A program made the translations under genes and the position numbers. Below, piece by piece: positions 54,464 through 64,000 of a stretch of DNA of 64,000 nucleotides. The notes under the pieces are model-generated. The model did not search any database. It was not told where the DNA came from and was given only the letters and a program-made list of their open reading frames with translations. How positions within the stretch are numbered: position 1 is the first letter of the stretch; every line of letters begins with the position of its first letter. The DNA is taken from the NCBI GenBank assembly GCA_026874595.1, contig CM049317.1, positions 41,998,401-42,062,400 of the forward strand, written 5' to 3'. The stretch is from Sipunculus nudus (Eukaryota; Annelida; Sipuncula; Golfingiida; Sipunculidae).

Positions 54464-57400
54464 TTTTTTTTTAAATATTTATTGACAAAAGAACAATACA
54501 TAAAAAGTATACAGCAAAATACACACAAGGCAAACAACATTAAGTTAGTCCGACTGTAGAATATATGTATGTATCTATACATACATTTCTCTATACCCAG
54601 CTATAAATGAACAAAACATACAGGAAAAAAAAAAAAAAAAAAAGAACACATACATACTGACAAAACTCCAACTGTAATAATATCGGAAAATTTCAACAAC
54701 TCTGTATGAATACCGTAATGAAATATTACCAATGTGAGAATCACTTCCATAAAATTATTCTTTAATAAGGCAGTGGAGAGATTTCCACTTATTTTCATGC
54801 TGTTGCAATTTTTCTCTTTTGAGAGCGATATATTTTTCAATATTATGTATTTCTTTAATAAACATTTTACACTTCCTGGTTTTTGGTTGTTCTCTTCTAC
54901 ATCTACTAATATATTAGAACCTTTTGATAAGTAAAGTCATGAAATTCAACCATCTTGTATTGTAACATCCTAAGATAACATTATCAGCTGACCATATAAA
55001 TGTTGTTTCAACTGCTCCATATGATTTTAAAATAGAAAGAATATCACTCCAAATTAACCTGGAAAAGCAACACTTCCAAAATAAGTGTAAAATGGTTTCA
55101 TCCTCATTTTTTCAAAAACTATATTCTGCAGAGTTAATTATATTTATCCTATAAAGAAAAGGGTTTAAAGTAATTCTGCGGTGTAGTATATAAAATTGGA
55201 ACATCCTTAATTTTACAGATATAGTACAGTTAAATATATTACTGAAACCTTTATAAACTTTCTCTTCAGATTTTGTTTGTAGGTCTGATTCCCAATTCTT
55301 GATTGCAGAAGTTGGCTTCTCCAGGTTCTTCTGAATCACCTTGGTGTATACACTTTTAGTCAGATATTTAGTCCTAATTATTCTATCAAAGTTAAAATTA
55401 TAAGGCATGGTAATAATTTCAGGTTTTTCGGTTTCAAGTAAGCTTTTCCATAGTTTTGGGATGGCATTAATTATTCCATTATATGTTATAATATCTATTT
55501 TAACATTAAATTTATGACATAGCTCATTATGGTTTAACCAAACATTCTTTGCACCATCTATTTTAATTATGTCAGAGATATATTTTATCCCTGCCACATA
55601 TAATGATCTAAGAAATATAACTTTCTTTCCTCTTTTAATGTGAGAATTGAACCATATGATTTGATTTTTAATGTCTGCGGAAGTTAATGGTGAGTGGTAA
55701 TAATATATACACCAAGACTGAAATACATCTTTCCAAAATATGGATGGTTTTACAAATATCTCTAGGAGGTCATTTCTATGTAAATTGCACCTGAATGATT
55801 CATCAGACATCTTGAGACCTTGTATGAACATTAGTCTCTATATATCATTTTCTGATTTAGACAGTATTCTTTTTATCCAAGCTATTTTTAATGTTATGTC
55901 CCGTGTTGGTAGATGTATCATGCTAAGCCCCCCCCACAATCTATAGGTGCATAAAGAATTTTCCTTTTAACTGATTCTCTACCTTTATGCCATATGAATT
56001 TAAATAGCAATTTCTCTATTTCTTTCAAAATTTGTTTTGTTGGGGAAGGGAGAACTGATAATAAATAAATTCCCTGGGAAATAAGGAAACTCTTTATAAT
56101 GGTAATTTTTCCCAGGGGTGTGAGTTTTCTGCGAGACCATACAGATATCACACTCTTTATTTTTTGTATTTTTGGTGTATAATTTAACTGTACAACATTT
56201 TTCATGGAAGGTGTTATAGTAATTCCTGGTAAATTTAATTGTTTGTCAGCCCAGGTCAAACCTAAATTTGTAACTATGTCTTTTTCTTCATATTTCCCTT
56301 CTGTTAAGGGCATTATAGCTGTTTTGTCTCGGTTGATCCTTAAACCTGTGATATAATTAAATTCAGAAAATACATTAAGAGTTTCTTGTATGCTAGCGAT
56401 ATCTTTTGTAAACACCACTGTGTCATCTGCATATGTATTATTTTAAAAACACCATGTTTTGATGAGATTCCATTTATTTTTTCATTTGATCTTATAGCCT
56501 CTGCCAGTAATTCAATAGCAAGTATAAATAAATAGGGGGATAGGGGACAACCTTGTCTGACTCCTATACTTACTTAAAAAAATTCAGAGATATAACCATT
56601 ATTTATAATACAGCTGGAGATGTTAGTATTCAATGTTTTAATCATAGAGATAGTATGCAAATCAAAGTTCATTAATTCTAAAATTTTATAAATATAATCC
56701 CATTCTAAAAAATCGAAGGCTTTTTCAAAGTCGATAGCCATGAGGGAAGCTTTTTCTTCATTTTCTAATAAATATTCAGACAGAGTCATAACTTTTGCAT
56801 CATTTTGCATATATCTTCCCTGCATAAATCCTGTCTGGTCCCCGTGAATCAAAGTTGGGAGAAACTGTTTTATTCTGTTCGCAATGCATTTTGAAATAAT
56901 TTTATAATCGCAGTTCAAGAGTGAAAGGGGTCTCCAGTTTTTTAGATAAAGTTCATCTTTTCCCTTTTTAGGGAGAAGGCTAATTATACCCTACCTCTGA
57001 GTTATTGATAAAAGCCCTGTACTAAAACTAAATCTGATGCTGTCCATATAATATCTCTTTATGTCATTCCAAATAAATTTGCAAAACTCAACGGGGAAAC
57101 CATCTGTCCCAGGCGATTTTCCATTTGCACATGTTTTTAAACTATTTAATATATCCTCTTCTGTGATTTTTGGAGACATTGTTTTTTTTTTAATTGATTC
57201 ATTTTTATATTATATTTTTTTTCAAGAAAATTTTCAAATTTACTAACATCATGTTGTTGATTTGAAGTAAAAAGTTCCTGGAAAAATACTTTTTCTTTCT
57301 CTAATATTACCTGTGGATTGTTTATTCTATTTCCATTTATAATAAGTTTACTGACAACCTTTCTGTTGTAATTCCTTTTCTCCATATTTAAAAAATATTT

Positions 57401-57821
57401 TGTTGATTTCTCACCCTCCTCATACCACCTGGTTTTTGCTTCTGATGGCGGCCCCCCTGGCTTTTTCTTCTATATACTTATATAGTTGTTGTTCCTTCTC
57501 TTTTAATTTATGTTTATCACATTGCTCAGCGTCTGTAAATATTTTGTTTTTCAAGACCATTATATCTTTTTCTAACTTACTAATTTCTTCTCTAGTTTTC
57601 TTTTGTTTTCTATGGCTGTGACATATACATGTTCTCCGGATAGTCATTTTTATGGTATCCCATAATAAGGTAGGATAAGCTTCTTTATTTTCATTTACAG
57701 TGGTCAGTATACAATCCTTTATTTGCTGCACACATTCTTCATCATATTATAAGGAGGTATTGAATTTCCAAAATCCTGGTCCTCGTTTTCTTTCATGAGG
57801 TTCCATAAGTAGATCAATCCC
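54464..57821 (-). mobile_element. LINE-2: 5'-truncated L1-like LINE inserted in Gypsy-3
   Basis: Flanked by a perfect 12-bp target-site duplication TGAGTTGACTTT (54452-54463 and 57822-57833). The left end is a T-run, i.e. the poly-A tail of a minus-strand insertion. The right end breaks off inside the end of the endonuclease domain (RGPGFWKFNTSLL), so the copy is 5'-truncated at about 3.36 kb. This is the usual mark of target-primed reverse transcription. Confidence 0.95.
55112..57790 (-). pseudogene. LINE-2 ORF2 remnant: reverse transcriptase and C-terminal region
   Basis: In minus-strand order: the pre-RT linker with EEISKLEKDI and Lys-rich helices (57731-57420), GKSPGTDGFPVEF (about 57100), the QTGFMQGRYMQND and AIDFEKAFDFLEWDY blocks (56918-56574), the thumb with [14 protein letters not shown] (56418-55918), and a C-terminal part (55831-55112) with KLRMFQFYILHRRIT. 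Stops and frame changes separate the parts. The catalytic ADD region (about 56425) is in a broken stretch. It is L1/Tx1-like but distinct in sequence from LINE-1. Confidence 0.9.
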
Positions 57822-58740
57822 TGAGTTGACTTTCCAATTAGTACTCCCATTCCGAACCATGGAACTTCTAAGAGGCAGATGTTTCTGGCCAGGAATGTTG
57901 AATGACGTGGAAGAGTATGTAGCCAAATGTGGAAGATGTGTCCGTGGCAAAACACTTCTGAAACCAGAAGCACCCTTAGTCAGCATCAAAACGAGCCTGG
58001 AACTGGTTTGTATGGACTTTCTCTCTATTGAAACGTCGAGAGGTGGATACAAGAATGTGTAAGTGGTAACAGATCATTTTACCTGATACACTTAAGCCTA
58101 TCGCACCCGGAATCAGACGGCTTATACCACAGCTAAAACACTTTTCGAAAACTTCGTAATTCACTATGGGTTTCCAGCAAAGTTACATAGTGACCAAGGT
58201 CGACAATTTGAAAGTAGCACGATCAAACACTAATGTGAAATAGCTGGTATTGCTAAGTCCCGGACATCATCATACCATCCTAGCGGGAACGGCCAGTGTG
58301 AGCGTTTTAATCGGACGCTGTTAGATATGCTAGGCACCCTCCAACCCGAAGAGAAAACTGATTGGAAAAGCTACATCGCTCCAATAGTCCATGCGTACAA
58401 CTGTACTCCGAATGAGACAATTGGGTATGAACCATTTTACCATTTTGCCATCCACAATTACCGGTCGATATAGCGTTTGGCATTGGCGTGGAACAACAAA
58501 AACAGGGATATGTCGAGAATCTGCGGAAACGCCTAAGATTTGCCTATGAATTGGCATCAAAGAATATTAACAAAGCTCAACAACGGCAGAAACGGAACTA
58601 CGATCTTCGTAGTATAGGCGCCATACTACAGCAATGAGACAGGATGCTTATTCGTAATCTCGCCGTTAAAGGAAAGCAGAAACTCTGCGATAAACGAAAA
58701 ACATTGCACCGCAATCTGCTTCTTCCGCTAGGATATTTGT
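57822..58740 (+). pseudogene. Gypsy-3 integrase, broken
   Basis: After the LINE-2 insertion the reading resumes with CFWPGMLNDVEEYVAKCGRC (zinc finger). The core shows VCMDFLSIETSRGG (first Asp), then after stops and frame changes [10 protein letters not shown] (second Asp, about 58190-58215) and [13 protein letters not shown] (Glu, about 58280-58315). The spacing of the last two still fits the DD35E pattern. The C-terminal part to about 58740 is in pieces. Confidence 0.85.
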
Positions 58741-58746
58741 CTTCGG

Positions 58747-59356
58747 ATGTTTCAGAGAATAACACGCAGCATGACACATGAGATACCAAGAATCAGACAG
58801 TTACACCAATGCAGAAACGTTCGGATAAAACCGGAAGAGTTGATGATACTCTTAGCTCTGAGGAGGAAGATTCTGAGGAGGAAACTGTCATTGTCATACC
58901 ACAGCCAAAACCTAGAAGAAAACCGTGTCCCCAGCGATTTCCAAACTCCAACCTCCCGGAAAAGCCAAAACCGACCCCAAGACGACATTCAGCAAGTGAG
59001 GCACACCGGTTTCAAATGATTGTCATGAGCTGACTGATAGGACACCAAAGTCAATGAAAAATGAAGGGCCTGAATTTTCGCGGGATGCTTTGGAGATTGG
59101 TACTACCACTGATGCAGAAGAACTAGTTGATACTGACAAAATCCTGGACGAGCCGGCAGACCTACCGCGTACGTCTGTTCCCAGTATGCCAAGACGTTCA
59201 AACCGTACCAGAAAGACGCCAATGTGGTATGATCCTTGTTCCCATCAACAAACTTGTTACTCACCAAAACAAGAATCCCAAGAGCCTTCTATCATTCAGA
59301 ACCGAATAGTCAATCTAAAGAAGCTAATAGACGCCCTTTCCCCTTTAATGACATAA
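58747..59356 (+). pseudogene. Gypsy-3 Pol C-terminal tail
   Basis: Low-complexity, Glu/Asp- and Pro/Lys-rich frames (58809-59033 with EEEDSEEETVIVIPQPKPRR, then 59054-59356 with RRSNRTRKTPMWYD). The last block resembles the RRS(T/N)R end of the Gypsy-1 tail, which supports a shared Pol layout. Confidence 0.65.
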
Positions 59357-59389
59357 CAATATCTGACATATGTATTTAATTAGATTTTA

Positions 59390-61430
59390 GAACTAGATGT
59401 GTCGGAACGACACGAATGCCCCCGCCTGGGGCAAATTAGAAACATTTGTTAAATTTTGTAAAAATTTTCAAGTTCAGGAGGTGTCGTATGGTCAAAAGTA
59501 CAAAATGCAACAAGGGCAAAATGCAAACTCGATCTGTAATGGGTCATTATCAAGCAACACACCAAAAATCAGGCCAGTGTCTGCAGGCATTGTGAAAATA
59601 ATCCATACATATGCATTTTTCATAAAAATTTCTGTCTTTCATGAAATTTTCTATGTTCAGGATCTGTCATATGGTCAAAAATAGGTCAACTGGGACGAAA
59701 CGCAAACTCGATCTGAAAGTGGTCATTATGCGCCCACAGACCAAACATTAGGCCAGTATCTGTAAGCATTGCATTGCGAAACCAGAATATTAGCAAAAGC
59801 TGATAATCAGTCATAAATTTAAATTGGAGCGGTATGTACCATGTTTCATAACAATCCACCAAAATGCTTCCTGAGAAATAAGCTCCTAAGTTTTTTTCTA
59901 TACTAAGCTCTGTGACCTTGAAAAGTAGGTCAAAATCACCCATCTTTGAACTTGACCAAGATTATGTAAATATCATGCAATAGCACTGAAGAAATGAAGT
60001 TCCTGTGTTGAATACCTTTGGAGATATCCTGCCAAAAGGCCAAAATTGAAAAATCCGATAAAAATTCATTTAAAAATCAGAAATTGTAGGTGGTGCCTCC
60101 AAAACTGTGACCATCATTCCAAATGATCATAGTAAGTTTTGTGAAAAACCACACAATGGTTCCTGAGATATAAGCTTCTGAGTGTTTTTCTATAATCAGC
60201 TCTAAAATGTAGAAAAATGGGTCAAGGTCACCCATCTTCGAACTTGACCGAGATTTTATCGATATACATCTTCACTGATGAAATAAAATTCTTACGGTGA
60301 ATCTTTTTAGAGATATCTCGCTCACAAGGTAAAAGTTAACAAACGCGGGACGGACGGACGCCGGACGGACAGGCAGACTGACAGACAGACAGACAGCTTG
60401 GGTGACGACAATAGCCCATCAGCCTATGAGCTGAGGGCTAAAAACGGCTGTACATGTACATTTGTCATGAAAATTTATATTTTTCATGAAATTTTCTATG
60501 TTTAGGAGCTGTAAAACAATCAAAAGTAGGTCAACCGGGACGAAACGCGAACTTGATCTGTAACTGGTCATTATCTGCCCACACACCAAAAATCAGGGCA
60601 GTACCTGCAGGCATTGAGGAAAAAAGTCTGTACATGTGTATTTGTCATGAAAATTTATATTTTTTTCATGAAATTTTCTATGTTCAGGAGCCGTAAAACC
60701 GTCAAAAGTAGGTCAACCGGGACAAAACGCGAACTCAATCTGTAACTGGTCAACATCTGCCCACACACCAAAAATCAGGCTAATATCTGCAGGCATTGCG
60801 AAATAAAGTCCGTACATGTGTATTTGTCATGAAAATTTATATTTTTCATGAAATTTTCTATGTTCAGGAGCCGTAAAACGGTCAAAAGTAGGTCAACCGG
60901 GACAAAACGCGAACTCGATCTGTAACTGGTCAATATCTGCCCACACACCAAAAATCAGGCCAATATCTGCAGGCATTGCGAAATAAAGTCCGTACATGTG
61001 CAGTTGTCATGAAAATTTCTATTTTTCATGAAATTTTCTAAGTTAAGGAGCCGTAAAACGGTCAAAATAACCGGGACGAAACGCGAACTCGATCTGTAAC
61101 TGGTCATTATCTGCCCATACACCAAAAATCAGGCCAATATCTGCAGGCATTGCGAAAAAAAAAGTCCGTACATGTGTATTTGACATGAAAATTTCTATTT
61201 TTCATGAAATTTTCTAAGTTTAGGGGCCGTAAAACGGTCAAAAGTGGGTCAACCTGGATGAAACCCGAACTCGATCTGTAACTGGTCATTATCTGCCCAT
61301 ACACCAAAAATCAGGCCAATATCTGCAGGCATTGCGAAAAAAGTCCGTACAACTCTTTGATTTCGGAATGACGGAAGGACGGACATGGGTAAAACTATAT
61401 GCCCCGGCCACTTTGTGGCGGGGGCATAAA
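59390..61430 (+). repeat. Pearl-like element with 180-bp monomers and 11-bp inverted ends, family F
   Basis: Begins with hairpin GTGTCGGAACGACAC (59399-59413) and ATGCCCCCGCC (59416-59426). It ends with GCCACTTTGTGGC and GGCGGGGGCAT (61417-61427), so the ends are inverted. The core has six to seven monomers, spaced 180 bp where cleanest ('gtccgtacatgtg' at 60808 and 60988), with 'caggcattgcgaaa'. It interrupts the 3' internal region of Gypsy-3. Confidence 0.8.
59780..60442 (+). repeat. Pearl-like element nested inside family F
   Basis: The family F monomer pattern stops near 59780 and resumes near 60445. Between them are two monomers with 'gagatataagct(c/t)ct' and 'gtaggtcaaaatcaccca', a degenerate palindrome 'ggtggtgcctcc' (about 60090), a 'gggacggacggacgccggac' plus ACAG tail (60345-60400), and a hairpin of AGCCC with GGGCT followed by AAAAAC (60411-60442). 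Confidence 0.65.
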
Positions 61431-61934
61431 AAAACAGTAAAGAATAAAACAGCATGTTATATAAGATAGGCCCTATGATATATTAATTTTATTGAAATGT
61501 ACATATCACATGCCTAATATATATGAAATACCTATTATGAGAGATATGAGAAACATGAGATAATTTATTAAACAGCGTGTGCGTACTTGACCACATGATG
61601 TTGAAATCGCAGAAGTATTGGTATAATTTGTGATATCATCATTCATATGTCAAACGGTCATGGTACACTGTCGTATGCTTTTGAAGACCTAGGGTTACTT
61701 GATATTGTGATGTATTTGTATTGTGATAGTTTGTACATAATTTTATATGCAGGCACCTATCATGTGAGTGATGTTATGAGACTTGCAGATAAAATTTGCT
61801 TGGGTTAGTTGATGCTGTCTCCATCGAATTGATGTATACACATACATAAATATTGTTGCATGTAATATAGTTAGGTGATACGATTTTATACCGTATTAAA
61901 TGTCGGGACTACATTTCCTCGGTAGGGGGGAAAA
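61431..61934 (+). other. Gypsy-3 3' internal region with polypurine tract
   Basis: An AT-rich non-coding stretch ending in the purine run GGTAGGGGGGAAAA (61921-61934), directly before the TG of the LTR. This is the expected plus-strand primer site. Confidence 0.75.
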
Positions 61935-62878
61935 TGTGACCGGGTATACTGCCGTCAGTTTCGGTTGTTATATTTGTTGTGGTCTGTGTACGTGCAAGAG
62001 TGTACACACTGTGGTATTATATGTCAGCAGCGCGCCAAAGCTGTAATCCACCTCGGAACAAAGCACCTTGGTTGTAACCTTTGACCCTTTAACCTTTTAA
62101 TCAATTTCCGTCAATTTATGATTTGTCTGCAATATCAAGGAATAATTATACGTATGATGTATTAGTAAGCGTTATATTTAATATAGGTAATACTATCCAG
62201 TGCTTATACGTTTTTGTGATACAATGGATGAACTTACACAATTATTAGTAATATTTTGCATATAAATAGTGCATTTGAATATAAATAGTGTACCTGGTTT
62301 TGCCGCCAAGTTTCCCGATTTACGTCACTTGGCAGGCAACTATTGAACTGGAGATTTCAAGGTCATATGTTTTTCTCTTTTCTGGTACGTAATTTTGGTA
62401 AGTGTATTTTCTGAATTAGTGTTTCAATGTCATATTCAGTAGAGTAGGTCAGTCAATATATTGTCATAATAACGGTAATGTTATCATACACATACTATAT
62501 TGCTAAATGTGGTCAGAAAGTTTGATTTATCAATGACCAAAGGTGGTCATCCAATAATAATGTTCTCAATGTGTAAACACATTTAAGTGCCGCACATTGT
62601 GTTAGCGAATGTTAACTGTCAATTCTGAAAACTCAGTATATTCTGTGTTTATTTCCTATTGTACATTTGTCGCCGTTTTAATTGTATATATGACTTGGCA
62701 GGTAACTATTAAACTGGAGAGTTCAATGTCATGTGTTTTTCTCTTTCGAGCACATTATACCTGTATAGCACATTCTGTGTTGTGCTTTGGACGGTGTTTG
62801 TGACTGAGACTGAGAGACGTGATCTGTATGGGTGGCCCACTACCCCAGTAATTGTCCATAACCAAACCCGGTGTGACA
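61935..62878 (+). repeat. Gypsy-3 3' LTR (about 944 bp)
   Basis: Starts TGTGACCGGG right after the polypurine tract and ends CCCGGTGTGACA, imperfect inverted ends. It holds two TATAAATAG boxes 18 bp apart (about 62263 and 62281). An internal direct repeat of about 70 bp occurs at about 62326-62395 and 62691-62757 (both with 'acttggcagg', 'aactgga' and 'gtttttctcttt'). No matching 5' LTR was seen. Confidence 0.75.
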
Positions 62879-62989
62879 ACTACTGTTACATATAGTATCT
62901 CATATCAACGAAACAGTTTGAATTTTTTACCTGTTTTTAAAAGATAAGGGTTTGATCATAAGCGACAATATTATATAAAACTTTAATTA

Positions 62990-63245
62990 AACGGTTACCA
63001 AGACATTTTGTTATAATCTTATAATCCACATTCAGTAAGGATATGGTCTCCAATTAGGCCAACTTAATAATTTGCTGTCTCCTTTCTTGTATAAAAGAGA
63101 GATAACGCCCCGTCTTTGTGACGTAGATAAAGTACCAGAATGAATGCCTTATTAATTACTTTGACAAAATCTGACCATAAAATATGCCAAAAGTGTCGAT
63201 AAAATTCTAATGTAAGTCCGTCTAATCCCGGACTTTTTTTCTGTT
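62990..63245 (-). pseudogene. LINE-3 reverse transcriptase fragment
   Basis: On the minus strand, SPGLDGLTLEFYRHFW runs into a region ending near NWRPYPY. This corresponds to the start of the L1/Tx1-type reverse transcriptase domain. A frame change lies near 63090. It covers about 80 residues only. Confidence 0.75.
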
Positions 63246-64000
63246 TTAAGATCCTGCAAGGCTTTTTATATATATACTAGCAATTACCCGTGCTACGAAC
63301 GGTTTGGGGCGAACACGGCAATCCGTATGGTGGTATCGGAAATCCATCGATAATCCGGAGACACGGAAAATCACACAAATCGCGTTACGCTCTTAATAAT
63401 AATATATAGATCCATTACATGTATGGTGTTGTGGATAAAAAACTTTTGGAACGGCGTTCGGAACATGTTTCGGAAAAGCGTACAGTCGCACAAAGTCGCC
63501 CCAAGCCTGTGCCTAACATGTGGTCGGGGTCTTTGACAAATAGTCACCTACAACTGTACCATGTGACATGAGAAACTGATCAACAATAATACATAAAAAG
63601 AAACCGTCCATGGAAAAGACTTAAGAAGGAAATGCAAAAAAAATATCAGTTTTATTTGTGAAAATAGTAACAATGATGGCCATGACTTATACACAATAAG
63701 CATACATACTGATGGAAGGAAATAAAAGTCTTTAAAAGCAAAGAGTATTACATAAACATTACTGAAAATGAGAAAAATAAAAAATTTACATTTATACAGG
63801 AGTTTTACTTTTGTAACTGCAGTAATGAGAAAATCTCGATTTTCAAAACATTTTAAGTCAAAACTATGTGTTTACTGAGTGGTGGTGCCACTCCACACGT
63901 GTACACATCACACCGTACCAACCACGACGTGAATTTGGTTAACATTTTCTTTACATCTGTTACATATAGTAGGTTACATGTTTGTGAATATTTGTCAAGG
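63246..64000. other. No gene seen
   Basis: Begins with 'atatatatactagcaattacc' type sequence next to the LINE fragment, then AT-rich spacer. No supported ORF, RNA gene or known repeat. Confidence 0.4.

Larger units (their letters stand above)
51521..62878 (+). mobile_element. Gypsy-3: decayed, 5'-truncated Ty3/Gypsy element with 3' LTR
   Basis: In order: gag C-terminus, protease, reverse transcriptase, RNase H, [LINE-2 insertion], integrase, C-terminal tail, [pearl-like insertions], polypurine tract and 3' LTR. No 5' LTR or gag N-terminus was found in the window. It resembles Gypsy-1 in the integrase and RNase H regions, so the two probably belong to related lineages. Many stops and frame changes indicate an old copy. 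Confidence 0.85.

Overview
The window looks like intergenic, repeat-saturated DNA from a metazoan, most likely a mollusc (bivalve). The reasons are AT-rich sequence without operons, several degenerate Ty3/Gypsy and L1/Tx1-type LINE elements, and many dispersed repeats built like bivalve 'pearl' elements: a core of tandem monomers, then an ACGG/ACAG-type tetranucleotide stretch, then a terminal hairpin. No complete host gene is visible. Three short stretches (5.5, 10.3 and 34.1 kb) look like possible host first exons, and these are weak calls.

Layout. 0-13.7 kb: pearl-like monomers (1-1634, minus), a LINE reverse transcriptase scrap, several minisatellites, a pearl-like copy at 7.9-9.0 kb, a fold-back element at 9.5-10.1 kb, and an array of GGACGC hexamers phased at 15 bp at 12.7 kb. 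13.7-22.15 kb: a Ty3/Gypsy element in an unusual inverted layout. An uninterrupted 1273-aa pol ORF lies on the minus strand beside an LTR in the same orientation. Immediately to its right is a plus-strand LTR, primer-binding site, leader, gag and protease. The gag-protease piece and the pol piece are complementary parts of one reading frame and overlap by 8 bp at the break, which is what autointegration of the cDNA would leave. Gag has an RRM-like N-terminus and a PNMA-like capsid, and passes to protease through a textbook -1 frameshift signal.

20.5-32.8 kb: a very recent direct tandem duplication of about 6.12 kb. It covers most of gag, protease, a tRNA-like pol III promoter, a GCGTC-rich region and pearl-like monomers. 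33-43 kb: further pearl-like families and minisatellites with no clear gene. 43.2-51.3 kb: a decayed Gypsy integrase fragment, then a decayed L1/Tx1-like LINE (ORF1, endonuclease, reverse transcriptase) interrupted by a 1.76-kb pearl-like insertion. 51.5-62.9 kb: a decayed, 5'-truncated Gypsy element with a 3' LTR. It is interrupted by a 5'-truncated minus-strand LINE with a 12-bp target-site duplication and by nested pearl-like arrays. 63.0-63.25 kb: another LINE fragment.

Biologically this is a record of nested transposition rather than a gene cluster. The relative order can be read directly: Gypsy-3, then LINE-2 into it; LINE-1, then a pearl-like element into it; the inverted Gypsy-1 formed before the tandem duplication. 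Everything here was read by eye. Boundaries of degenerate repeats are approximate.
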